Of a DNA stretch of 53,365 nt, positions 8,221 through 16,284 are shown one piece after another. The position numbers were made by a program, and so were the translations under genes. Origin of the DNA: an uncultured Duncaniella sp. (GTDB taxonomy: Bacteria; Bacteroidota; Bacteroidia; Bacteroidales; Muribaculaceae); contig CAJTMJ010000021.1 in assembly GCA_910577335.1 (NCBI GenBank), positions 1-53,365 of the forward strand, given 5' to 3'. The notes beneath the pieces are model-generated. The model ran no database searches. It was not told the DNA's origin and was given only the letters and a program-made list of their open reading frames with translations. The stretch's first letter is position 1; each line of letters starts with the position of its first letter.

Positions 8221-9228
8221 ATGAAAGTTGCTATCGTTGGCGTCAGCGGCGCCGTAGGACAAGAATTTCTAAGGGTACTTGACGAACAAAATTTCCCGAT
8301 TGACGAGCTGGTGCTCTTCGGGTCAAGCCGTAGTGCGGGAAAGGTATATAATTTCCGTGGTAAGGAGTATACCGTTAAGGAACTTCAGGATAATGATGAT
8401 TTCAAAGGTGTTGACTTTGCTTTCGTATCGGCAGGTGCCGGTGTTTCACGCAAGTTTGCTGATACCATCACCCGTCACGGTGCCATTATGATTGACAATT
8501 CAAGCGCATTCCGTATGGATGAGGATGTGCCTTTGGTAGTGCCTGAGGTTAACGGTGACGATGCGTTTAACGCTCCTCGCGGCATTATCGCCAACCCTAA
8601 CTGTACCACTGCCATAATGGTGGTTGCGCTCAAGCCTCTTAATGATATTTCACCCATCAAGCGTGTGCATGTGGCTACCTATCAGGCTGCCAGCGGTGCC
8701 GGCGCAGTAGCTATGGATGAGCTTGTGAAGCAGTATGCTGAAATAGCTGAGGGCAAGGAGCCTACAGTGGAGAAATTTGCTTATCAGCTCGCATATAATC
8801 TTATTCCCCACATTGATGTTTTCACCGAAAATGATTACACCAAAGAGGAGATGAAGATGTATAATGAAACCAAGAAGATCATGCACGCTCCCAATCTTGA
8901 AGTGAGCGCAACTTGTATTCGTGTGCCGGTTATGCGTGCTCATAGCGAGGCTGTGTGGGTTGAGACTGAGCAGCCCATCTCTGTCGCTAAAGCCCGTAAG
9001 GCTTTTGAAAATGCCGAAGGTCTTGTGGTGGTTGACAATCCCGCTGAAAAGAAATATCCTATGCCTCTCGATGCCGCCGGCAGCGATCCCGTTTACGCCG
9101 GTCGTCTCCGCAAGGATATAGCAAACCCCAACGGCTTGACATTCTGGCTCGTTGGTGACCAGATCAAGAAAGGCGCAGCACTCAACGCCGTCCAGATCGC
9201 CCAATACATGCTCGCTCATAAGAAATAA
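8221..9228 (+). CDS. asd: Aspartate-semialdehyde dehydrogenase
   Basis: 335 aa. Reduces aspartyl-phosphate to aspartate semialdehyde with NADPH, the branch step to lysine/diaminopimelate, threonine and methionine. Seen: N-terminal NADP motif GVSGAVGQE (7-15), GSSRSAGK, catalytic Cys128 in NPNCTT, the YQAASGAG loop, and catalytic His241 in RVPVMRAHSE. Full family length. It stands alone between the composite repeat and a strong terminator. Confidence 0.96.
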   Translation: MKVAIVGVSGAVGQEFLRVLDEQNFPIDELVLFGSSRSAGKVYNFRGKEYTVKELQDNDDFKGVDFAFVSAGAGVSRKFADTITRHGAIMIDNSSAFRMDEDVPLVVPEVNGDDAFNAPRGIIANPNCTTAIMVVALKPLNDISPIKRVHVATYQAASGAGAVAMDELVKQYAEIAEGKEPTVEKFAYQLAYNLIPHIDVFTENDYTKEEMKMYNETKKIMHAPNLEVSATCIRVPVMRAHSEAVWVETEQPISVAKARKAFENAEGLVVVDNPAEKKYPMPLDAAGSDPVYAGRLRKDIANPNGLTFWLVGDQIKKGAALNAVQIAQYMLAHKK

Positions 9229-9246
9229 TTGAGTTTATAAAATCAT

Positions 9247-9300
9247 AAAGGGTGTTGCAGAACCATCACCGTTCTTACGGTTCTGCGACACCCTTTTATT
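9247..9300 (+). terminator. Intrinsic terminator of asd
   Basis: An 18-bp stem with one G-T pair (9247-9264 with 9279-9296), loop of 14 nt, then TTTTATTT. It lies 18 bp after the asd stop. Confidence 0.9.
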
Positions 9301-9327
9301 TAATCGCCAATAACGAGAAATATAATT

Positions 9328-9675
9328 ATGAAAATCCGGCATCCGAGACTACAGATGTATTACGATAGTGTTGCAATGAATTTTGCATCTATCGGTGTTG
9401 CGCTATCAGTCATGTTTATGAACTATAGCAGTTTCAACATCATGGCATGTATTAGCGGTGCATTGTTTTTCGCCTTTATGGTGGGATTTACGCTTTGGTA
9501 TTGGATCGGAGCAAAAAAGGAAGTGCTGACAAGCGAATGGTTGTCAGATGTGTCCGGACCTTATATACTCTATTTCCTGATAACGATGGCTTTGAAGTCA
9601 CCGTCGGAATGGTGGCTGATTTTCGCTCTCGTGGTTGCGATTTGTACGCTGATGGTGTATTTGATGCGCCGATAG
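9328..9675 (+). CDS. Small four-helix membrane protein, unknown
   Basis: 115 aa, no family recognised. Four hydrophobic segments are visible: ~16-33, 37-60, 76-90 and 94-112, with a basic N-terminus (MKIRHPR) and C-terminus (MRR). The layout suggests an integral inner-membrane protein with both ends inside. It lies between the asd terminator and the nifJ promoter and is probably its own unit. Coding is supported by the start following an A/G-rich AGAAATATAATT stretch and by the absence of any competing frame. Confidence 0.65.
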   Translation: MKIRHPRLQMYYDSVAMNFASIGVALSVMFMNYSSFNIMACISGALFFAFMVGFTLWYWIGAKKEVLTSEWLSDVSGPYILYFLITMALKSPSEWWLIFALVVAICTLMVYLMRR

Positions 9676-9715
9676 AGTGAAAATAAATTAATATCGGTGT
9701 ATAGGGTTCACTTAT

Positions 9716-9748
9716 TTTTGGGTAGGAGAGAAATTTTTTGTATTTTTG
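9716..9748 (+). promoter_or_regulatory. Promoter of nifJ
   Basis: -7 motif TATTTTTG (9741-9748) with a TTTTTG -33 element ending at 9720, spacer 20, close to the Bacteroidetes consensus. It predicts a leader of about 140 nt that contains a GCCAC/GTGGC hairpin and the palindrome TCTATTTAAATAGA (9869-9882). Confidence 0.75.
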
Positions 9749-9896
9749 TGGCGAATAATCATCTGAAAAGACGTTATAATCAGTCTTATTCGCAGTGCGG
9801 CCACTGTTTTGTGGCTCGGATTACCTTAAATTACAGAAAAGCATAATAGAAAACGATTAATAATTATCTCTATTTAAATAGATTACATTAACCACT

Positions 9897-12800
9897 ATGA
9901 GTAAAGAAAAAAAATTCTTGACCTGTGATGGTAATCAGGCAGCAGCACATGTGAGCTACATGTTCTCAGAGGTTGCAGCTATCTATCCCATCACTCCCTC
10001 GTCAACTATGGCTGAATATGTGGACGAATGGGCTGCCGCCGGTCGCAAAAACATCTTTGGCGAAACCGTGCTGGTACAGGAAATGCAGTCAGAAGGCGGT
10101 GCTGCCGGAGCCGTACACGGTTCGCTTCAGGCAGGTGCTTTGACTACAACTTACACTGCTTCTCAGGGTCTTCTCCTGATGATCCCTAACATGTACAAGA
10201 TCGCCGGTGAATTACTTCCCTGCGTATTCCATGTTTCTGCCCGTACATTGGCTTCACATGCACTTTCCATCTTCGGTGACCATCAGGATGTGATGTCATG
10301 CCGTCAGACCGGTTTTGCCATGCTTGCCGAAGGTTCTGTACAGGAGGTTATGGATCTCGCCGGTGTGGCACACCTCTCTACTATCAAGAGCCGCGTTCCT
10401 TTCATCAACTTCTTCGACGGATTCCGTACTTCACATGAAATCCAGAAGATTGAGGCTATGGATCAGGATGATCTCGCTCCGCTCGTAGACCAGCAGGCTC
10501 TCGCTGAATTCCGCTCACGCGCTTTGAATCCCGGAAATCCTGTTGCTCGCGGTATGGCTGAAAACGGCGACGTATTCTTCCAGCATCGTGAAGCTTGCAA
10601 CGAATATTATAACCGTGTTCCTGAAATCGTTGAGGAATACATGAAGGAAATCACCCGTATCACCGGTCGTGAATACGGTTTGTTCAACTACTACGGTGAT
10701 CCCGAAGCTGAACGTGTGATTATCGCCATGGGTTCTGTTACTCAGGCTGCTCAGGAAGCTATCGACCACCTCCGCGCTCAGGGCGAAAAGGTAGGTTTGG
10801 TTGCTGTTCACCTCTATCGTCCTTTCTCTGCAAAGCACTTCCTCGCTGCTGTTCCCAAGACAGTGAAGCGTATCGCTGTGCTTGACCGCACCAAGGAACC
10901 CGGAGCAAACGGCGAACCTCTTTACCTTGACGTTAAGGACTGCTTCTACGGTCAGGCTGACGCTCCCGTTATCGTAGGCGGACGTTACGGTCTCGCTTCA
11001 AAGGATGTGACACCCGCTCAGATCCTCTCAGTATATGAGAACCTTGCGCTCCCGATGCCCAAGAATCATTTCACTGTAGGTATCGTTGACGACGTTACAT
11101 TCACTTCACTCCCCATGAAGGAAGAAATCGCTCTTGGTGGCGCAAGCACTTTCGAAGCTAAGTTCTTCGGTCTCGGTGCTGACGGTACTGTGGGTGCTAA
11201 CAAGAACTCTGTGAAGATTATCGGTGACAACACCAATAAATATTGCCAGGCATACTTCGCATACGACTCTAAGAAGTCAGGCGGTTTCACTTGCTCACAC
11301 CTCCGTTTCGGTGACGATCCTATCCGCTCAACTTACCTCGTGACCACTCCTAACTTCGTGGCTTGCCACGTTCAGGCTTACCTTCACATGTATGATGTGA
11401 CTCGCGGTCTCCGCAAGGGTGGTTCATTCCTTCTCAACACTATCTGGGAAGGTGAGGAACTTGCTAAGAATCTTCCTAACAAGATCAAGAAGTATTTCGC
11501 TGACAACGATATCACCGTTTACTATATCAACGCTACCAAGATAGCTCAGGAAATCGGTCTCGGTAACCGTACCAACACTATCCTCCAGAGCGCATTCTTC
11601 CGTATCACCGAGGTTATCCCCGTTGACCTTGCCGTTGAGCAGATGAAGAAGTTCATCGTTAAGTCATACGGTAAGAAGGGTCAGGATGTGGTTGACAAGA
11701 ACTATGCAGCTGTTGACCGTGGTGGTGAATACAAGCAGCTTCCCGTTGACAAGGCTTGGAGCAACCTCGAAGTTGAGGCTCCCGCAGCTAACAACGATCC
11801 TGCATTCATCAACGACATCGTTCGTCCTATCAACGCACAGGATGGTGACCTCCTTAAGGTCAGCGCATTCACCGGTCGTGAAGACGGTACTTGGGAACAG
11901 GGTACTGCCGCTTACGAAAAGCGTGGTGTGGCTGCGTTCGTTCCCGAATGGATCGAAGAAAACTGTATCCAGTGTAACAAGTGTGCTTTTGTCTGCCCTC
12001 ACGCATCTATCCGTCCGTTCGTGCTTGACGCTAAGGAAATGGAAGGCGCTCCCGCCGGCACAAAGACTATCCCCGCTATCGGCAAGATGTTTACCGGTAT
12101 GCAGTTTATTCAGGCTGTTGATGTCCTCGACTGTCTCGGTTGCGGTAACTGTGTTGCCGTATGTCCCGGCAAGAAGGGCGTGAAGGCTCTCGCTATGAAG
12201 CCTCTCGAAACTCAGCTTGATGTTCAGAAGGAATGGGATTACTGCGTTAACGAAGTGGCTTCTAAGCAGCACCTCGTTGACATTAAGAGCAATGTTAAGA
12301 ACTCACAGTTCGCTACTCCGCTCTTCGAATTCTCAGGCGCTTGCTCTGGTTGCGGTGAAACTCCTTATGTTAAGCTTATATCTCAGCTCTATGGCGACCA
12401 CGAAATCGTAGCCAACGCTACCGGCTGTTCTTCAATCTACTCAGGTTCAGTTCCTTCAACTCCTTACACCAAGAATGCTAACGGCAAGGGTGTTGCATGG
12501 GCTAACTCACTGTTCGAAGACTTCGCTGAATTCGGTCTTGGTATGACTCTCGCTCACGAGAAGCTTCAGGCTCGTATCGCCGGTCTCATGCAGGATGCTA
12601 TCAACTGCGACAAGTGCTGCGGTGAAATCAAGGAACTCGCTACCAAGTGGCTTGAAAACCGTGCTGATTTCGCTGTTACAAGCGAGGTTGCCGACAAGAT
12701 CGTTCCTCTCTGCGAAGCTTGCGGTTGTGACACTTGCAAGGCTATCATTGCCAACAAGGAACATATCGCTACCCGCAGCCAGTGGATCATCGCCGGTGAT

Positions 12801-13457
12801 GGTGCCGCTTACGATATAGGTTTCGGCGGTCTTGACCACGTGCTTGCTTCAGGCAAGAATGTTAACGTGCTCGTTCTCGACACTGAGGTTTACTCTAACA
12901 CCGGTGGTCAGGCTTCTAAGGCTACTCCTATCGGCGCTATCGCTAAGTTTGCCGCTTCAGGTAAGCGTGTACGTAAGAAAGACCTTGGTCTTATCGCTTC
13001 AACTTACGGCTACGTATACGTTGCACAGGTTGCTATGGGTGCTGACAATGCTCAGACTCTCAAGGCTATCCGTGAGGCAGAAGCTTACGACGGTCCTTCA
13101 CTCATCATCGCTTACTCTCCCTGCATCAACCACGGTATCCGCACCGGTATGGGTCATGCACAGGAAGAGCAGCAGAAGGCTGTTGAATGTGGTTACTGGC
13201 ACCTCTGGCGTTACAACCCCGCACTCGAAGAAGAAGGCAAGAATCCGTTCTCACTCGACTCTAAGGAGCCTCAGTGGGATAAGTTCGAAGACTTCCTTAA
13301 GGGTGAGGTACGTTACGCATCAGTGATGAAGCAATATCCCGCAGAAGCAGCTGAGCTTTTCGCAGCCGCTAAGGCTAATGCTCAGTGGCGTTACAACAAC
13401 TACCGCCGTCTGTCACAGCAGCAGTGGGGTGTTGAGCCTAAGCCCATCGTGGAATAA
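9897..13457 (+). CDS. nifJ: Pyruvate:ferredoxin (flavodoxin) oxidoreductase
   Basis: 1186 aa single-chain PFOR. Oxidatively decarboxylates pyruvate to acetyl-CoA and CO2, passing electrons to ferredoxin; the central step of anaerobic pyruvate use. Seen: N-terminal pyruvate-binding domain (YPITPSSTMAE), the gamma and linker domains, two 4Fe-4S motifs CIQCNKCAFVCP (from Cys690) and CLGCGNCVAVCP (from Cys746), the proximal-cluster CSGCGET (Cys816), and the TPP motif GDGAAYDIGFGG (967 on) followed by DTEVYSNTGGQ. The gene shows strongly restricted codon use (CTC, GGT, CGT, AAG), unlike its neighbours and typical of a highly expressed gene. Flanked by its own promoter and terminator. Confidence 0.97.
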   Translation: MSKEKKFLTCDGNQAAAHVSYMFSEVAAIYPITPSSTMAEYVDEWAAAGRKNIFGETVLVQEMQSEGGAAGAVHGSLQAGALTTTYTASQGLLLMIPNMYKIAGELLPCVFHVSARTLASHALSIFGDHQDVMSCRQTGFAMLAEGSVQEVMDLAGVAHLSTIKSRVPFINFFDGFRTSHEIQKIEAMDQDDLAPLVDQQALAEFRSRALNPGNPVARGMAENGDVFFQHREACNEYYNRVPEIVEEYMKEITRITGREYGLFNYYGDPEAERVIIAMGSVTQAAQEAIDHLRAQGEKVGLVAVHLYRPFSAKHFLAAVPKTVKRIAVLDRTKEPGANGEPLYLDVKDCFYGQADAPVIVGGRYGLASKDVTPAQILSVYENLALPMPKNHFTVGIVDDVTFTSLPMKEEIALGGASTFEAKFFGLGADGTVGANKNSVKIIGDNTNKYCQAYFAYDSKKSGGFTCSHLRFGDDPIRSTYLVTTPNFVACHVQAYLHMYDVTRGLRKGGSFLLNTIWEGEELAKNLPNKIKKYFADNDITVYYINATKIAQEIGLGNRTNTILQSAFFRITEVIPVDLAVEQMKKFIVKSYGKKGQDVVDKNYAAVDRGGEYKQLPVDKAWSNLEVEAPAANNDPAFINDIVRPINAQDGDLLKVSAFTGREDGTWEQGTAAYEKRGVAAFVPEWIEENCIQCNKCAFVCPHASIRPFVLDAKEMEGAPAGTKTIPAIGKMFTGMQFIQAVDVLDCLGCGNCVAVCPGKKGVKALAMKPLETQLDVQKEWDYCVNEVASKQHLVDIKSNVKNSQFATPLFEFSGACSGCGETPYVKLISQLYGDHEIVANATGCSSIYSGSVPSTPYTKNANGKGVAWANSLFEDFAEFGLGMTLAHEKLQARIAGLMQDAINCDKCCGEIKELATKWLENRADFAVTSEVADKIVPLCEACGCDTCKAIIANKEHIATRSQWIIAGDGAAYDIGFGGLDHVLASGKNVNVLVLDTEVYSNTGGQASKATPIGAIAKFAASGKRVRKKDLGLIASTYGYVYVAQVAMGADNAQTLKAIREAEAYDGPSLIIAYSPCINHGIRTGMGHAQEEQQKAVECGYWHLWRYNPALEEEGKNPFSLDSKEPQWDKFEDFLKGEVRYASVMKQYPAEAAELFAAAKANAQWRYNNYRRLSQQQWGVEPKPIVE

Positions 13458-13799
13458 TATCCTCTGACATAACTCCCGGACTCACGTCTAAGTGAGTCTG
13501 GCTCTGATAAACTGCGAGGCAGGAATCCGTTATGGAATTCTGCCTCGCTTTTTATTGTTAAGTCATCTCTGCTTGTTTATATTCAGTTATTCTCGCTTTT
13601 TAATATTTAGTGAATAGGCTTTTAGGATGTCTATGATTCGGATTGCTTTAACAAAAGTGTCTATTTATAGGGTACAAAACTAATTCAATCGGATAAAATC
13701 GGGACAGTTAAGCATAATTAACATACTATAATCGACGAACTATGTAGATTTTAGTACTTTTACCAAATTAATGAATCAAATTGTTAAAAACACAGGCTT
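13458..13799. other. Intergenic region nifJ / PorT-like gene
   Basis: 342 bp: a minor hairpin GACTCAC/GTGAGTC at ~13473-13498, the nifJ terminator at 13514-13553, then A+T-rich sequence upstream of the barrel gene. No clean TAnnTTTG motif was found for that gene; TACTTTTA near 13755 is the nearest resemblance. Confidence 0.6.
13514..13553 (+). terminator. Intrinsic terminator of nifJ
   Basis: A 15-bp stem with one G-T and one A-A pair (13514-13528 with 13534-13548), loop GTTAT, then TTTTT. Confidence 0.9.
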
Positions 13800-14444
13800 A
13801 TGAAAAAATTATTATTGGTAGCTATTTCCATGATGATGGCGTTTAGCGGATTCTCTCAGGCTCTGTTCTGGGATTCTGAGACTCCATCTCAGAGAGTTGT
13901 ATTAGGGCTGCGTGGTGGGGTTAATATCTCCAATATGCATGTAAGCATCGCCGGCTTAGGAGTGGGATTGGATAGCAAGGTAGGCTATCGCTTCGGTGTG
14001 TCAGCCGATTTTGCTATTGTCAACAGCCTTTATATCAATTCCGGGCTTTTCTATTCCGCAAAAGGAGCTAAGGGGGAGGGGAATGTTGAGGATGGTTCCG
14101 GTCTCGTTGATGTAACTTTCTCACCGGCATATATTGAATTGCCGGTTTATGCTTCATATCGTGTGAATTTTGCCGAGCAGTCACAGCTACAGATTAATTT
14201 CGGTCCATATCTCGCATACGGTACCAACGGAAAGATGAAGGCGGGAAATAGTAAGGAAAATATTTTCGGTGATGAGGGATTGCGTAGATTCGATGCGGGA
14301 CTCGGTTTTGGAGCCGGTTACACATATCATCGTATCTATTTTGGCATTGAATACCAGCTCGGTTTAGCGAACATTGCTGACACCGGTGGATTCGGTAAAA
14401 TCACAAACCGCAACTTCAACATCTCAGTGGGCTATAATTTCTAA
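13800..14444 (+). CDS. PorT-family outer-membrane beta-barrel protein
   Basis: 214 aa. A signal peptide MKKLLLVAISMMMAFSGFSQA is followed by alternating amphipathic strands (GLRGGVNISNM, YRFGVSADFAI, LYINSGLFYSAKGAKGE, YIELPVYASYRVNF, INFGPYLAYG, FDAGLGFGAGYTY, IYFGIEYQLGL) and the C-terminal strand NFNISVGYNF ending in Phe. This is the PorT/PF13568-type eight-strand barrel common in Bacteroidetes. The cargo or structural role is not known. It ends at a hairpin shared with the convergent Fe-S gene. Confidence 0.87.
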   Translation: MKKLLLVAISMMMAFSGFSQALFWDSETPSQRVVLGLRGGVNISNMHVSIAGLGVGLDSKVGYRFGVSADFAIVNSLYINSGLFYSAKGAKGEGNVEDGSGLVDVTFSPAYIELPVYASYRVNFAEQSQLQINFGPYLAYGTNGKMKAGNSKENIFGDEGLRRFDAGLGFGAGYTYHRIYFGIEYQLGLANIADTGGFGKITNRNFNISVGYNF

Positions 14445-14468
14445 TCGGAAATAAAGTATAATATAGAT

Positions 14469-14503
14469 AGAAAGCGTTGTTGCATTGCGCAACATCGCTT
14501 TCT
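14469..14503. terminator. Bidirectional hairpin between convergent genes
   Basis: A 15-bp stem with one mismatch (14469-14483 with 14489-14503), loop ATTGC, lying between the barrel gene stop (14444) and the Fe-S protein stop (14506). T-runs are weak on both sides. Confidence 0.6.
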
Positions 14504-14505
14504 GT

Positions 14506-15219
14506 TTATACTGAACATGATGCCATGTTGGCTTGTCGGTTGTGTTTGAGTTCCATTATTTTTATGGGGCAGGCGGCTACGCATTTGCCGCATTTTATGC
14601 AGTCGGTGTGCATGTAGCCTGAGGCTAAGCCACGGCTGTCGTAAGGGGTGATCTGCATCGGGCATACACGGGCACAGCTTTTACATTTCATCTGGCAAGT
14701 GTTAGCGACATGTATGTTTGTAAATCCGTTCGGAGCCGGTAGTTTCTTTGGCGATACCCATGATGACAGTGTTCCCATCGGGCAGAATGAGCACCATGTG
14801 CGAGGGGCGTATATGAATGACAGCACTACCCCTACGATAGTTGTGGCAAGAATGATGTTCCAAAACACACGACCCATAGCATTCCAGTCGCCGAAAGCAA
14901 AATACATCTGCACGCCAAACATTGTAAATATGAATAATACCATGAATGAACGGAAGCCTGTAGTGCGGACGAATTTCGGAATGGGGCGGTGAGGTGAGTA
15001 TTTTGACAATAGACGGTCATACATGCTTCCTCTCGGACATGCGTTGCCACACCACCATCTGCCACGCTTCACAGCAAATGCTACAGGGGCTATCATGCAT
15101 ATCAGCGCCAGCAGACCAATGACAGGGTAGAAGTAACCGATTGCAAGATATGCGAATAGTATCCAATATAAATCATAACCCTTGGTAGGGAAATATCTGT
15201 GAAATCTTTTAGTTGCCAT
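14506..15219 (-). CDS. Membrane polyferredoxin (NapH/YccM-like 4Fe-4S protein)
   Basis: 237 aa. Hydrophobic segments at ~17-50, 92-110 and 118-137. Two CxxxCP/CxxCP motifs sit at membrane faces: CGNACPRG (Cys57, Cys61) and CSFCPMG (Cys143, Cys146). Two 4Fe-4S ferredoxin motifs follow: Cys175-179-182-186 and Cys207-210-213-217. This is the architecture of NapH/RnfB-like electron-transfer proteins and of related oxidative-stress or copper-linked Fe-S proteins. Its redox partner is unknown. It is divergent from oxyR and its promoter touches an OxyR-like operator, suggesting induction by peroxide. Confidence 0.88.
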   Translation of the reverse strand: MATKRFHRYFPTKGYDLYWILFAYLAIGYFYPVIGLLALICMIAPVAFAVKRGRWWCGNACPRGSMYDRLLSKYSPHRPIPKFVRTTGFRSFMVLFIFTMFGVQMYFAFGDWNAMGRVFWNIILATTIVGVVLSFIYAPRTWCSFCPMGTLSSWVSPKKLPAPNGFTNIHVANTCQMKCKSCARVCPMQITPYDSRGLASGYMHTDCIKCGKCVAACPIKIMELKHNRQANMASCSV

Positions 15220-15239
15220 AAATTTATATTTTTATGATG

Positions 15240-15270
15240 CAAAATTAGTCATCAATGCATAGATTGACAA
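15240..15270 (-). promoter_or_regulatory. Promoter of the polyferredoxin gene
   Basis: On the minus strand TTG (15270-15268), a 20-nt spacer and TAATTTTG (15247-15240). The -33 element abuts the OxyR-like operator starting at 15270. The predicted leader is about 15 nt. Confidence 0.65.
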
Positions 15271-15305
15271 CAGATTTTTACTATCTTTGGATAGAATTTA
15301 TCTAT
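15270..15305. promoter_or_regulatory. OxyR-type operator overlapping the oxyR promoter
   Basis: Reads ACAG-N7-CTAT-N6-ATAG-N7-CTAT. The known OxyR consensus is ATAG-N7-CTAT-N7-ATAG-N7-CTAT, so three of four tetranucleotides are exact and the centre is one base short. The right half is a perfect GATAGA/TCTATC inverted repeat (15290-15306) directly before the oxyR ATG. It covers the oxyR -7 motif and borders the -33 of the divergent gene. Confidence 0.65.
15282..15289 (+). promoter_or_regulatory. -7 motif of oxyR
   Basis: TATCTTTG, exact TAnnTTTG match, 17 bp before the ATG; predicted leader 11-14 nt. It is embedded in the OxyR-like operator. Confidence 0.7.
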
Positions 15306-15306
15306 C

Positions 15307-16203
15307 ATGACACTGCAACAGTTTAAATATATCATTGCAATAGACCGGTATCGCAGTTTTGCACGAGCTGCCGAAGAGCTTGACATAACGCAGCCTACAT
15401 TGAGTGCGCTGCTTGTAAAACTTGAATCAGAGCTTGGTGTGCGTATATTTGAGCGCACAAACAAATCGGTTGTCCCGACGATGATCGGGACGAAGATAAT
15501 ATCGCAGGCAGAAAAGGCATTGCACGAATCGGAACGCTTGCTTGAGCTTGTGGCTGAGGAAAAGGGTGCTGTTGACGGTACGCTCTCGCTTGCCGTCGGA
15601 CCGACGATCGCCCCGTATATTTTGCCGGAATTCATAAAGAACTACACCAAGAAGTTTCCGGCAGTAAGCCTCACGATAAATGAAATGAAGGCTGACGTTA
15701 TGCTTCAAGGTCTGCAACTCGGGCAAATTGACATCGGGATTGCCACGAGCGGTCATGCGGCATCAGGAATAATCGAAACAAAACTTTATACAGAGCCGTT
15801 TTGGGTATATATGGCTGACGGATGCGAGCGGAAACAGGAAGTGTTTAAGCCGGAAAATCTGAGCCATGAGAAAATGTGGATTATGAAAGAGTCGCAATGT
15901 ATGCGTGAGAGCGCCTTCAGTTTCTGTAAAGCCCGCAGTGCCGGTAAGCGTATATATGAAGCCGGAAGCATCGATACACTCATACGTATAGTGGATCAGA
16001 ATGGCGGGTTCACTATCATCCCTGAGATGCATCTTAAATATCTGTCGGAAGCGCAGAGATCAAATGTGCGCCCTATCACAGGGGAGTATGTGTCAAAAAG
16101 AGGTGTGTCTATTTACATACGGCAGGATTTTGTGAGGACATGCCTGCTTGACAGTGTGACACAGACTCTGATTTCATTTATACCCAAAAATATGACAAAC
16201 TGA
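15307..16203 (+). CDS. oxyR: OxyR, peroxide-sensing LysR-family regulator
   Basis: 298 aa. N-terminal winged helix (MTLQQFKYIIAI... to ~60) with the LysR recognition block ARAAEELDITQPTLSALLVKLE, then a coiled linker and a substrate-binding-like domain (~90-298). The key sign is Cys198 and Cys207 in ESQCMRESAFSFC: spacing of eight residues and position match Cys199/Cys208 of Escherichia coli OxyR, which form the peroxide-induced disulfide. This supports OxyR over a generic LysR regulator. The divergent Fe-S gene is a likely target, and the operator over its own -7 suggests autorepression. Confidence 0.92.
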   Translation: MTLQQFKYIIAIDRYRSFARAAEELDITQPTLSALLVKLESELGVRIFERTNKSVVPTMIGTKIISQAEKALHESERLLELVAEEKGAVDGTLSLAVGPTIAPYILPEFIKNYTKKFPAVSLTINEMKADVMLQGLQLGQIDIGIATSGHAASGIIETKLYTEPFWVYMADGCERKQEVFKPENLSHEKMWIMKESQCMRESAFSFCKARSAGKRIYEAGSIDTLIRIVDQNGGFTIIPEMHLKYLSEAQRSNVRPITGEYVSKRGVSIYIRQDFVRTCLLDSVTQTLISFIPKNMTN

Positions 16204-16206
16204 TTT

Positions 16207-16231
16207 AGAGGTTGGTTATTAAACAACCTCT
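16207..16231 (+). terminator. Hairpin after oxyR, possible terminator
   Basis: 8-bp stem AGAGGTTG/CAACCTCT with a 9-nt loop (GTTATTAAA), followed by TAAACTTTTTAAA. It lies 3 bp past the oxyR stop. A close relative occurs at 45109-45128. Confidence 0.5.
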
Positions 16232-16271
16232 TAAACTTTTTAAATGTTAGATCAGTTAGATTAAATTTTCG

Positions 16272-16279
16272 TAACTTTG
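16272..16279 (+). promoter_or_regulatory. -7 motif immediately before the helicase ATG
   Basis: TAACTTTG ends 5 bp before the ATG at 16285. If used, transcription would begin at or next to the start codon, giving a leaderless or nearly leaderless mRNA. Confidence 0.55.
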
Positions 16280-16284
16280 TCACT

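Noticed and set aside
8650..9219. 189-codon open frame antisense to asd
   Set aside because: asd is complete with its catalytic residues; the antisense frame is a shadow.
9749..9896. Riboswitch in the nifJ leader
   Set aside because: Only a weak GCCAC/GTGGC hairpin and a short palindrome are present; no known riboswitch pattern was recognised.
11664..12272. 202-codon open frame antisense to nifJ
   Set aside because: It exists only because nifJ uses very biased codons, which leave the other strand open; its composition shows no domain and there is no start signal.
15307..16203. Generic LysR regulator label
   Set aside because: The paired cysteines with eight-residue spacing and the ATAG/CTAT operator point specifically to OxyR.
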